DNA of 64,000 nt. It comes from Larkinella humicola. GTDB lineage: Bacteria; Bacteroidota; Bacteroidia; Cytophagales; Spirosomataceae. Shown piece after piece: positions 16,668-24,753 of this stretch. Under the pieces are notes generated by a model. The model made no database searches. It saw nothing but the letters and a program-made list of their open reading frames with translations, and was not told where the DNA came from. Every line of letters starts with the position of its first letter. Within the stretch, counting starts at the first letter, position 1. The translations under genes and the position numbers were made by a program. The stretch spans positions 1 to 64,000 of the forward strand of contig NZ_VTWS01000004.1 in NCBI RefSeq assembly GCF_008727875.1, written 5' to 3'.

Positions 16668-18362
16668 TTAGAAGTGGTAATTCAGCCCAAATCCAACCCC
16701 AACGGCCTGCGGGCGAACCTGGAGTTGCGCGTCTGATTGCGTACCATTTTGCAGTGATTGCTGGTAGGACCCCGTCAACGAACCGGACCAATGGTGGGTA
16801 GGGTGATAGCTGACGCGTAAACCGGCCGTGCCCGCCAGCGACATGGGGCGGTAGACCTGATCACTGGGATTGACTTCCAGCGCCCCATTGACCGTATTCT
16901 TTAGAAACACATTGGCCATCAAACCGCCCAGCACGGAATAGCTAATCTTATGTTCGGGCAAAATGTGATAGCCGATCTGAACCGGAACCTGCAAATACTG
17001 AAAATCGTTGGAAACAACCTGATCGGAGGGCACCACCACCAGCGAAGACGCATTCGTTAGATTATTTTTGTCGGCGTACGAAGGCAGAAAGTTTGTGTTC
17101 GGAGACGACGCCAATTGCGGAAGCGCCGGGCTACTGTTGCGGATGGCGTTTACGAGTAAATTTTCGGTTTGGTTCGTAAACACGTTGGTCACCGTTGCAT
17201 TGTTCCGCGCCTGTGACCGGCCATTCAGATACTGAACGCCGGCTTCGACCGACCAGTGTTTGCTAAACTGGAGGCCAGAGCTGGCCTGCCACGCCATTGA
17301 AATCTGCGCCTGGTTTTGCAACGGAGAAATTGCCTGCCGACTACTCTGCTGAACCGCATTACTGGCAACATAGGCCTGATTAAAACTGGACTGAACGCTG
17401 GTCATCGGATTAAAGGACATGGGGGTTGCCGTTAGAGCCGCCCAGTACTCGTTTTTCGATCGGCCTTTTTCCTGCGGTTCGATCGTGGTTTCCGGAGCGC
17501 GATACCAGATGATCCGGCTAATCGGAGCCGGGTTCTTCAGGGCTACCAGCTTGCTTTTTATGTACGAAGCTTCGTAGGTCAGTTGCGTATCGGCAACTTT
17601 GCTGCCGGTTTCGTCCGGTAGGGAAGTTTGGATGGGTGTTGCTGTTTTCGTGATCCGTTCTGACGACGCAAATGTACCCGTCGTGAGGTCTGGCGAATTG
17701 GTTTCGGTTCCCCGGCTGGATTTGGAAGGTTGATTCGTCCGGCGGTTTTCAGCGATTCGAATCGCGTCAGCATTCGGCTGATGATCGGCCGAGGGGACGG
17801 TTTTCGGTTTCTGAGCGGCAAGCCCTTCCGGTGAAGCGGTTTTTCGTTTCCCCGTCAAAACGGACTGGTCTTTGATCATTTGATCAATTGTCGTGGCGGT
17901 TTCAGAGTGTTCCAGTTCCGGGACAACCGGCGTGCCGGACGGCGTATTTTTGGTGTTGGCCCGGCGGTTTGCGGCCAGGGTTTCATCGGTTTTGCCAGCG
18001 AATTCGGGCTGGCGGTCCGCGCTGGACGGGGTCGTCGCCGGAGTGGTTACTTTCTCTTGTCTGGCGAGTTGGTCCGCCGTTGCCCTGGGTGATAAACCGC
18101 TTTGACCAGCCACCGGCTGATTCGTATTCGTCATGTCGATGGACTGGATGGCCCACCAGCCAATTAAAAGGGCCATAACGGCCGCAGCCACACCATACAA
18201 CCAGGGTTTTGCCCGGGGCCAGAGTGGAATGATCGGTTCCGTTTCTTCTTCGTCTAACCGACGCGCAATCCTGTCCCAAAGCTCATCGGATGGGCTTTCG
18301 GCAGCATCTTCGAAGATACTTCGCCACTCTTCATTTACTTGTTCTTCTTTTGAGAGACTCAT
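16668..18362 (-). CDS. Dual-membrane anti-sigma factor with outer membrane barrel (Dma-like)
   Basis: This 564-residue protein has an unusual three-part layout. Residues 1-50 are acidic, helical and lack a signal peptide (FEDAAESPSDELWDRIARRLDEEE), like anti-sigma cytoplasmic domains. One membrane segment follows at about 54-72. A long Thr/Ser/Gln/Pro-rich linker (about 75-300) could cross the periplasm. The last 240 residues have porin-like beta-strands (WQASSGLQFSKHWSVEAGVQYL) and end in VGFGLNYHF. This matches the dual membrane-spanning anti-sigma (Dma) design described in Bacteroides thetaiotaomicron. The start overlaps the sigma factor stop (ATGA), supporting coupled synthesis. Binding to the sigma factor is inferred. 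Confidence 0.82.
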   Translation of the reverse strand: MSLSKEEQVNEEWRSIFEDAAESPSDELWDRIARRLDEEETEPIIPLWPRAKPWLYGVAAAVMALLIGWWAIQSIDMTNTNQPVAGQSGLSPRATADQLARQEKVTTPATTPSSADRQPEFAGKTDETLAANRRANTKNTPSGTPVVPELEHSETATTIDQMIKDQSVLTGKRKTASPEGLAAQKPKTVPSADHQPNADAIRIAENRRTNQPSKSSRGTETNSPDLTTGTFASSERITKTATPIQTSLPDETGSKVADTQLTYEASYIKSKLVALKNPAPISRIIWYRAPETTIEPQEKGRSKNEYWAALTATPMSFNPMTSVQSSFNQAYVASNAVQQSSRQAISPLQNQAQISMAWQASSGLQFSKHWSVEAGVQYLNGRSQARNNATVTNVFTNQTENLLVNAIRNSSPALPQLASSPNTNFLPSYADKNNLTNASSLVVVPSDQVVSNDFQYLQVPVQIGYHILPEHKISYSVLGGLMANVFLKNTVNGALEVNPSDQVYRPMSLAGTAGLRVSYHPTHHWSGSLTGSYQQSLQNGTQSDAQLQVRPQAVGVGFGLNYHF

Positions 18363-18904
18363 TTCGGAATTGGACGCTCGTTCTGAATCTTTTGTTGCAG
18401 CAGCATGCGGGCACGCGAAAACTGCGATTTGGATGTACCTTCTGAAATATCGAGTAATTCCGCAATTTCCGGGTGCGTATACCCTTCAATGGCGTACAGA
18501 TTAAATACGGCCTGGCATCCCGGCGGGAGTTCCTGCACCATCTTCAGTAGTTGCTGGTAGTGCAGACCCGATAGGCTGTCTTCCGTCTGCGGTAATGTAT
18601 TGGGCGGCACGTCTTCCAACTCGGCCGGGTTTTGCCAGGGCTTCTGTTTGCGGATGTGCTTCAGTGCCGTATTGATCACAATGCGTTTCAACCATGCTTC
18701 CAGCGGGCACTCAAACCGAAATGTATCAATATGTTGGAACGCTTTCACGAAGGAATCCTGCAGCACGTCTTCGGCGTCGTCACGGTTTTTGGTGTACCGT
18801 TGGCTGACCACAAAGAGCTTCCTGGCGAATAACTCGTAGAGTTTTCGCTGAGCAGTTCGGTCCTTATGTCGACAGCCGTCAACTAACGCTCGTTCATCCA
18901 ACAT
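18359..18904 (-). CDS. ECF RNA polymerase sigma factor
   Basis: This 181-residue sigma-70 family factor has only regions 2 and 4. Region 2 is at about residues 20-90 (KLFVVSQRYTKNRDDAEDVLQDSFVKAF, then WLKRIVINTALKHIRK). Region 4 is at about 120-175 (LPPGCQAVFNLYAIEGYTHPEIAELLDISEGTSKSQFSRARMLL). It lies immediately upstream of, and overlaps, the anti-sigma gene. A TTCCAACC-N17-GTCA element ends 17 bp before its ATG, suggesting autoregulation. The same element occurs before two neighbouring envelope operons, so these are probable targets. The family is certain; the regulon is inferred from promoter matching. Confidence 0.95.
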   Translation of the reverse strand: MLDERALVDGCRHKDRTAQRKLYELFARKLFVVSQRYTKNRDDAEDVLQDSFVKAFQHIDTFRFECPLEAWLKRIVINTALKHIRKQKPWQNPAELEDVPPNTLPQTEDSLSGLHYQQLLKMVQELPPGCQAVFNLYAIEGYTHPEIAELLDISEGTSKSQFSRARMLLQQKIQNERPIPK

Positions 18905-18920
18905 ACTAATGCAACACTAC

Positions 18921-18949
18921 TGACCCCAACGCAAGTCGGACGGTTGGAA
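18921..18949 (-). promoter_or_regulatory. ECF-type autoregulated promoter of the sigma operon
   Basis: The minus strand reads TTCCAACC, 17 bases, then GTCA, ending 17 bp before the sigma ATG. It shares octamer and spacing with the serpin promoter and closely with the LVIVD promoter. Confidence 0.68.
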
Positions 18950-19010
18950 AGGAATTAAAATAAATTTTGGCCTAACCCGCTGGCAACGAGTGAATATAAT
19001 TTTTAGCCTG

Positions 19011-19018
19011 TACTTTTG
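19011..19018 (+). promoter_or_regulatory. Candidate -7 box upstream of the isomerase-like gene
   Basis: TACTTTTG fits TAnnTTTG exactly and ends 23 bp before the ATG at 19042. No -33 TTTG is seen at normal spacing. Confidence 0.45.
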
Positions 19019-19041
19019 AACAAATCTATTCCTGAACATTC

Positions 19042-19920
19042 ATGAACCGACGTACGGCTCTTCGGCAAACCCTGGGTTTCATTGGGTTAAGCACCACGGC
19101 TTCCCTGCCCGTATTGAACGCTAAAAGTAGTTTACAAAACCCAAACAACCAACGCTTTCGAGTTGGGGCCTGCGACTGGTCGATCGGTCAATCCAGTAAA
19201 ATCGAAGCCTTCGACGTGGCCAAAACCATCGGCCTCGATGGCATTCAGGTGAACCTGGGCTCCGAAAAAAACGACATGCACTTGCGCCGGAAAGACCTCC
19301 AGAAAGCGTGGCGCGAAGCCGCCAAACGAACCGGCGTTCAGATCGGTGGTCTGGCTCTGGGCGAACTCAACAACATCCCCTACAAGTCCGATCCGCGGGC
19401 CGAGCAATGGGTGCAGGATAGCGTCGGGGTAGCCAAAGCCCTTGGTGCCAAAAATATCCTGCTCGCGTTCTTTAACAAAGGCGATTTGAAGAACGATCCG
19501 CAGGGGACTCAAGTAGTGATTGAACGGTTGAAAGCCGTGGCGCCCAAAGCCGAAAAAGCAGGCATCGTTCTTGCTATCGAATCGTGGTTGAGCGCCGAAG
19601 AACACATGGCCATTATCGATGCGGTGGCGTCGCCCGCCGTGAAAGTATATTACGATGTATGTAATTCCACGGTTATGGGATATGACATTTTAAAGGAAAT
19701 CCGGTGGCTTGGGAAGCAAAAACAGATCTGTGAATTCCACTTTAAAGAGAATAGTTACCTCCTCGGGCAGGGCAAGGTGAATTACCCGGAGGTTCGGAAG
19801 GCCATCGACGCCATTCAGTACGGCGGTTGGGTTCACATCGAAGGTGCTGTGCCAGAGGGGAAAAACATGTTGGAAAGTTACACTTATAATAATAAGTTTG
19901 TAAGAGAAATTCTGGCGTAG
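19042..19920 (+). CDS. Tat-exported sugar phosphate isomerase/epimerase-like protein
   Basis: This 292-residue xylose isomerase-like TIM barrel starts with a twin-arginine signal (MNRRTALRQTLGFIGL), so it is probably exported folded. Metal-site-like residues occur in the usual strands: LAIESW (Glu), VYYDVCN (Asp), EFHFKE (His) and VHIEGAVP (Glu). This family in Cytophagales and Planctomycetes is frequently found beside large cytochrome/propeller proteins, as here with the gene 112 bp downstream. Reaction and sugar substrate cannot be assigned. The gene ends in an AT-rich segment that is partly repeated as a palindrome in the intergenic space. Confidence 0.87.
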   Translation: MNRRTALRQTLGFIGLSTTASLPVLNAKSSLQNPNNQRFRVGACDWSIGQSSKIEAFDVAKTIGLDGIQVNLGSEKNDMHLRRKDLQKAWREAAKRTGVQIGGLALGELNNIPYKSDPRAEQWVQDSVGVAKALGAKNILLAFFNKGDLKNDPQGTQVVIERLKAVAPKAEKAGIVLAIESWLSAEEHMAIIDAVASPAVKVYYDVCNSTVMGYDILKEIRWLGKQKQICEFHFKENSYLLGQGKVNYPEVRKAIDAIQYGGWVHIEGAVPEGKNMLESYTYNNKFVREILA

Positions 19921-19960
19921 CTGATTGATGTTACTGTTCCACGGTTTTCTGTAATTAGTA

Positions 19961-19974
19961 CTTATTATAATAAG
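19961..19974. repeat. 14-bp perfect AT-rich palindrome
   Basis: CTTATTATAATAAG is its own reverse complement. A near-copy, CTTATAATAATAAG, occurs in the last codons of the upstream gene (from 19883), and both are followed by TTTG. Possible operator or local duplication. Confidence 0.5.
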
Positions 19975-20008
19975 TTTGACTGGTCTTAAATGTTGTTTTT
20001 CAGGTAAT

Positions 20009-20024
20009 TATTCCACGTGGAACA
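20009..20024. promoter_or_regulatory. parS-like palindrome TATTCCACGTGGAACA
   Basis: The 16-mer differs at one position from TGTTCCACGTGGAACA, a sequence of the parS (ParB-binding) type, and holds the 12-bp perfect palindrome TTCCACGTGGAA. It ends 7 bp before the cytochrome gene ATG. A half-site, TGTTCCACGG, lies 74 bp upstream at 19935. It may be a chromosomal parS or a repressor operator. Confidence 0.45.
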
Positions 20025-20031
20025 CTAAAAG

Positions 20032-22965
20032 ATGAAGATTACTATTCCTGCCCCGCCCCGGTTTTTAAGCGCATCGATCCTGTTGGGAACCCTGGTTTTG
20101 GGCCTGCCTCAATGGCAACAAGCTCCTCAGGCCATTAGCCAACTTCCGGAATCCGGCGGGCCTGCCCGCCGGGGAATGATCGTCGGATCCGACTCCAATA
20201 CACTCTATTTACCCGACGATCTGGAAGCCACGGTTTGGGCCGAAGCGCCAATGTTCTACAACCCGACGAACATCGACGTCGACGCCCGGGGTCGGATCTG
20301 GGTAACCGAAGCTGTCAACTACCGGAACTTTAACAACAAACCCGAAACCCGGCTCGACCACCCGAACGGTGAGCGCGTCATGATTCTGGAAGACACCAAT
20401 GGCGATGGAAAGGCCGATCAGTCCAAAGTCTATATCGAAGACAAGGACCTCGTGTCGCCCCTCGGTATTGCGGTTATTGGCAACAAAACCATCGTCTCCG
20501 CTGCGCCGAATCTCATCATCTATACCGACGAAAACGGCGATGATAAGCCCGACAAAAAAGAGGTTTTTCTGACCGGTTTTGGCGGTCTTGATCACGACCA
20601 TTCGCTGCATGCCCTGGTGGCCGGGCCGGATGGGAAATGGTATTTCAATACCGGAAATGCCGGGCCGCATACCGTCACCGACAAAGCGGGCTGGACGCTC
20701 CGGTCGGGAAGTCTCTATACCGGCGGAACTCCGTATAACAAACTCAACAAAGGCAACCAGGTCAGCGACGACGGCCGGGTCTGGGTAGGCGGTTTAGCCC
20801 TGCGCATTAACCCCGACGGAACCGGGCTGAAAGTGATGGGCCATAATTTTCGGAACAACTACGAAACCGCCCTCGATTCTTACGGTAACATGTGGCAGAA
20901 CGACAACGACGATCAGGTGGTCGCGTGTCGGACGAGCTGGCTCATGGAAGGTGGCAACATGGGGTATTTCAGCCAGGACGGCACCCGGTATTGGCAGGGC
21001 GATCAGCGGCCGGGTCAGGACATTCCAACCGCCCACTGGCACCAGGAAGATCCCGGCGTCATTCCGGCGGGCGACATCAGCGGGGCCGGGTCGCCAACGG
21101 GCATGGTTTTTTACGAAGGCGACCAACTTGGCGCCAACTACCGGGGCATGCTGCTGAGTGCCGAAGCGGGTCGGAACGTTATTTTTAGCTACAAACCCGA
21201 ACCCCAGGGCGCAGGCTACCGGATGCCCCGGACCGACTTCATCAGCACCTTTCCGAAAGTAGACGAAAACTACAAATGGAACGACATCACCGACGACATT
21301 CGCAAGTGGTTTCGCCCGAGCGATGTGACGGTTGGAACCGACGGGGCCTTGTACATCGCCGACTGGTTCGATCCGGTGGTGGGGGGACACCAGATGAAAG
21401 ACAAGAAAGGCTACGGACGGATTTACCGCATTACGCCCAAAGGCAAAAACCTGAAAGTGCCGGTGATCAATACCGACAAAACGAGAGGTCAGATTCTGGC
21501 ATTGACCAACCCCGCCACCAACATCCGCTTGCTGGGTTTTGAGAAATTGAAAGCACAGGGCGAAAAAGTCGTAAAACCGGTTTCCAAACTGTTGACCGAT
21601 CCAAACCCGTATCACCGCGCCCGGGCCATCTGGATGCTATCGCAACTGGGTCCGAAAGGACAGCGGAAGGTTGAGGAGTTGTTGAAATCGGATCAAATAG
21701 ATTTGCGAATAACCGCGTTCCGGGCGTTGAAGCAAACTCAACCCGATGTCGTGGCACTGGCCCGCAAGATGGTCGATGATCCATCGCCGGCGGTGCGTCG
21801 GGAGGTGGCCATTGCTTTGCGCGATGTGCCGTTTGAGCAGTGCAAAGACTTGCTGGTTAAACTGGCGAATGGCTACGATGGCACCGACCGGTTTTATCTG
21901 GAAGCCGTTGGCATGGCTGCCGACAAAAAAGAAGAAGCCTTGTATGCCGCGTTGAAACCGACCATTCTGGCGAATCCCGTTCAGTGGGATCAGAAAACCG
22001 CCAACCTGATTTGGCGGCTTCATCCGGCCAGTACAGCGGAGTTGATGAAACAACGGGCCATGGCGCCAACCTTGACGGCTGATGCCCGTAAACAGGCTAT
22101 TGTGGCCCTAGGATTCATGAAAGATCCGGTAGCCGCCCGGGCCATGATCGATTTGTCAAAACAGTCGGACAAAATCGTTGCGCAGCAGGGCGAGTACTGG
22201 GCCAATTTCCGCCGGTCGAACGACTGGGCAACGTTGCTGAACTGGGATGAGGTGATGCCACCGAAATTGTCGGAACCGGAACAGAAAGCCCTGGCCATGC
22301 GGCAAAAACTGATGGAAGAGTACACCAGTGCCGAAGATAAAGTGAAACTGGCCAAAGAAATGGCGGCTAGTCCGGAAGGCGGGAAACTGCTGGTGGGCCT
22401 GGCCGCCGAGAAGAAATTACCCGAAAATCTGAAACCGGCAATCAGCGAAGTGATTTTTACCAATACCGATCAAAGTGTGCGGACGATGGCGGGCGACTAC
22501 TTTACGCGCCCCGGCGGTTCGGCAACATTTTCGCAGAAAAAGATCGAATCGTTGTCCGGTAATGAAACCGCCGGACTAACGGTTTTCAAAGCGAACTGCG
22601 CGACCTGTCACCGGCATGGTCAGCAGGGGAAGGACATTGGCCCGGAGCTAACGAAAATTCACCAGAAGTTCGATCGCACGGGGTTACTGGATGCGATCCT
22701 GAATCCCAGTGCGGGTCTGGCATTTGGCTACGAACCGTGGTTGATTACCACCAAAAACGGCCAGACTTACTACGGTTTTCTGATCAGCGATGGACAAGAG
22801 GCTCTGGTGATAAAAGATGCCGCCGGGCAGAAGCATACGCTGCCAACGGCCCAGGTTGCTTCCCGCAAGCAGTACAGCACAAGCCTGATGCCGGACCCGG
22901 CTTCACTGGGACTTTCGGAACAGCAACTCGCGGATTTGGTGGCGTATTTGTTGAAAGGAAATTAA
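20032..22965 (+). CDS. PVC-type heme-binding CxxCH protein with propeller and HEAT repeats
   Basis: This 977-residue secreted protein has a signal peptide in the first 35 residues. A glucose/sorbosone dehydrogenase-like beta-propeller (about 60-470) contains TNIDVDARGRIWVTEAVNYR and GALYIADWFDPVVGGH. HEAT-like repeats (about 490-800) include DPNPYHRARAIWMLSQLGPKG and DPSPAVRREVAIAL. The C-terminal monoheme cytochrome c is C856-A-T-C859-H860. The GYEPWLITTKNGQTYYGFLI segment after the heme is typical of PVC-type heme-binding proteins. It probably oxidises an extracytoplasmic sugar or alcohol and passes electrons to a c-type chain. Substrate unknown. It follows an isomerase-like gene that may act on the same compound. 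Confidence 0.9.
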   Translation: MKITIPAPPRFLSASILLGTLVLGLPQWQQAPQAISQLPESGGPARRGMIVGSDSNTLYLPDDLEATVWAEAPMFYNPTNIDVDARGRIWVTEAVNYRNFNNKPETRLDHPNGERVMILEDTNGDGKADQSKVYIEDKDLVSPLGIAVIGNKTIVSAAPNLIIYTDENGDDKPDKKEVFLTGFGGLDHDHSLHALVAGPDGKWYFNTGNAGPHTVTDKAGWTLRSGSLYTGGTPYNKLNKGNQVSDDGRVWVGGLALRINPDGTGLKVMGHNFRNNYETALDSYGNMWQNDNDDQVVACRTSWLMEGGNMGYFSQDGTRYWQGDQRPGQDIPTAHWHQEDPGVIPAGDISGAGSPTGMVFYEGDQLGANYRGMLLSAEAGRNVIFSYKPEPQGAGYRMPRTDFISTFPKVDENYKWNDITDDIRKWFRPSDVTVGTDGALYIADWFDPVVGGHQMKDKKGYGRIYRITPKGKNLKVPVINTDKTRGQILALTNPATNIRLLGFEKLKAQGEKVVKPVSKLLTDPNPYHRARAIWMLSQLGPKGQRKVEELLKSDQIDLRITAFRALKQTQPDVVALARKMVDDPSPAVRREVAIALRDVPFEQCKDLLVKLANGYDGTDRFYLEAVGMAADKKEEALYAALKPTILANPVQWDQKTANLIWRLHPASTAELMKQRAMAPTLTADARKQAIVALGFMKDPVAARAMIDLSKQSDKIVAQQGEYWANFRRSNDWATLLNWDEVMPPKLSEPEQKALAMRQKLMEEYTSAEDKVKLAKEMAASPEGGKLLVGLAAEKKLPENLKPAISEVIFTNTDQSVRTMAGDYFTRPGGSATFSQKKIESLSGNETAGLTVFKANCATCHRHGQQGKDIGPELTKIHQKFDRTGLLDAILNPSAGLAFGYEPWLITTKNGQTYYGFLISDGQEALVIKDAAGQKHTLPTAQVASRKQYSTSLMPDPASLGLSEQQLADLVAYLLKGN

Positions 22966-22974
22966 CCGTCTTGT

Positions 22975-23062
22975 ACCGGGATTAAACTGACTAAAGGAGT
23001 AACGACGATGGCTGGCGCATTCAACGAATCATCGTTACTCCTTTAATCAGTTTAATCCCGGT
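22975..23062. repeat. Long inverted repeat between convergent genes
   Basis: The left arm starting ACCGGGATTAAACTGA (22975) matches the reverse complement of the right arm (23031-23062) over about 31 bp with one mismatch and a small bulge. It fills the gap between the cytochrome stop and the mpl stop, ending right at the latter. A bidirectional terminator role is plausible. Confidence 0.88.
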
Positions 23063-24421
23063 TTAAAACAGGGTCTTCAGGTCCAAACCGCCGAACGTTC
23101 CGGAACTCATGAACAGGTAAACCGTAGGCTGGTCATTCGAGAGACTTTTCAGATACGTCTCCAATTCGGCCGAATCCGTAAAGACCTGCAAATCGGGGCG
23201 ATCGAAAGCGGTTGCAATCTCGGCTGCGTCGATCGGGTCAAGGTGTTTGATTTCCAGTGTGTGCGGGCTGTAAAAAATAACGGCTACATTAGCTTTATCC
23301 AGTTTATCCCGGTATTGCTTCAGGAAGGTTTTGTTCAAACTGCTAAAAGTGTGCAGCTCGACACAGGCCACCAGCCGACGGTTGGGAAACTGGGCTTTCA
23401 CAGCCGCAGTAGTGGCTTCCACTTTGGAGGGCGCATGGGCGAAATCCCGGAAGACAAGGGTTGAGCCATCGTCTTTCACTTTCTCCAGCCGCTTGCTGGC
23501 TCCTTTGAACGTCTGAATGGCCGCATAGAATAGTTCCTCCGTAATCGCCAGGTGATCACAAATCGCCAGCGCACCACTGATGTTCTTCATATTATGCTCA
23601 CCAAAAACCAAAACCGGGATGTCGCCATGTTGTTTGGAGACCAATACGGTTTTGCCGTTTTCGATCCGGTACGGATGCACATCATACGGCTGACGGGTCA
23701 CATCCTCCCGTTCTTTCAGCGCAATGACATCCAGCATATCGTCCGTATCATCAAAAACGATGGTGCCGGATTTGGACATGGCATCGGCCAGGAGTTCAAA
23801 CTGGTGAACATACTGGTCATACGTTGGATAGAGATTGACATGGTCCCAGGCAATCCCGCTGATAAGGACCATATGCGGGTGGTAATGCAAAAACTTCGGA
23901 CGCGGGTCAATTGGGGAGGTGCCGTATTCATCCCCTTCAATCACTATAACAGGCGCATCGGTGGTCAGTTTGACCATCGTCTCGAATCCTTCGATTTGCG
24001 CTCCCACCAAATAGTCAAAATTTCGCTTATGGTAGTGCAGCACGTGCAGAATCATGGCCGTAATCGTGGTTTTGCCGTGGCTGCCCGCAATAACGACACG
24101 CTGTTTGTTCTGGCTTTGCTGGTACACGAATTCCGGGTACGAATAAACCGGCAGCTTCAGTTCCTGCGCTTTTTGCAATTCCGGGTTGTCGGCCCGGGCG
24201 TGCATGCCCAGAATGACGGCATCCAGTCCAGTGTGAATGGCGTCGGGATTCCAGCCGATATGTGCGGGCAGCAAACCGTGTTGGTTAAGCCGGGCGTGGG
24301 AGGGTTCGTGAATTTCATCGTCGGAACCGGTGATGTGGTGTCCCTGTTGCTGCAGCGCAATGGCCAGATTGTGCATAACGCTGCCGCCGATGGAAATAAA
24401 ATGAATAGTCAATGGCTTCAT
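23063..24421 (-). CDS. mpl: UDP-N-acetylmuramate:L-Ala-gamma-D-Glu-meso-DAP ligase
   Basis: This 452-residue Mur ligase of the recycling type attaches recovered tripeptide to UDP-MurNAc in the cytoplasm. The N-terminal Rossmann-like part is IHFISIGGSVMHNLAIALQQQGHHITGSDDEI. The ATP loop is VIAGSHGKTTITAM. The central-domain motifs VIEGDEYGTSPID and LISGIAWDHVNLYPT are diagnostic for Mpl rather than MurC. The C-terminal domain contains FRDFAHAPSKVEATTAAV and VACVELHTFSSLN. It is transcribed away from speA and convergent with the cytochrome gene. No recycling partners such as ampG are in the window. Confidence 0.96.
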   Translation of the reverse strand: MKPLTIHFISIGGSVMHNLAIALQQQGHHITGSDDEIHEPSHARLNQHGLLPAHIGWNPDAIHTGLDAVILGMHARADNPELQKAQELKLPVYSYPEFVYQQSQNKQRVVIAGSHGKTTITAMILHVLHYHKRNFDYLVGAQIEGFETMVKLTTDAPVIVIEGDEYGTSPIDPRPKFLHYHPHMVLISGIAWDHVNLYPTYDQYVHQFELLADAMSKSGTIVFDDTDDMLDVIALKEREDVTRQPYDVHPYRIENGKTVLVSKQHGDIPVLVFGEHNMKNISGALAICDHLAITEELFYAAIQTFKGASKRLEKVKDDGSTLVFRDFAHAPSKVEATTAAVKAQFPNRRLVACVELHTFSSLNKTFLKQYRDKLDKANVAVIFYSPHTLEIKHLDPIDAAEIATAFDRPDLQVFTDSAELETYLKSLSNDQPTVYLFMSSGTFGGLDLKTLF

Positions 24422-24753
24422 TCTGTCGAATATGTGGCGCTAAAAATACAAGTTCTTTTCATTTGAAACTGAAAAGTTGACCAGATGGCTGGAAAACCGG
24501 TCGTTCTTTTTGGGGAACGTTTGCACTAGCGCCGTAAAAATTAACAACAACTTCCGAATCAAAACCCCCATTTTTTCGTTTTTAGTACTGCGAGTAGACA
24601 TTCACGCAGCAGCTTGACAATCAGGCGCGCAGTCTGTGTTACATTTTGTTTTTGTAAACCGGTTCCTGCCCCATTGCAAAGCTGCTCTTTTTATGCCATT
24701 TTCGCAGTCTTTTTTCGAAACCAACAAAACTCTTTTATGCTTCTGCCGAAAGG
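24422..24753. other. Divergent intergenic region between mpl and speA
   Basis: This 332-bp region should hold the promoters of mpl and speA. TTGACA (24614-24619) followed after 17 bp by TGTTAC looks like a sigma-70 pattern of other phyla and is not convincing for Bacteroidota. The last part contains a seven-codon frame, MLLPKG plus stop (24737-24757), whose stop overlaps the speA start. No RNA gene is apparent. Confidence 0.4.

Noticed and set aside
24614-24642. TTGACA-N17-TGTTAC before speA as a sigma-70 promoter
   Set aside because: Bacteroidota use TTTG and TAnnTTTG; the -10 part is also poor. Not annotated as a promoter.
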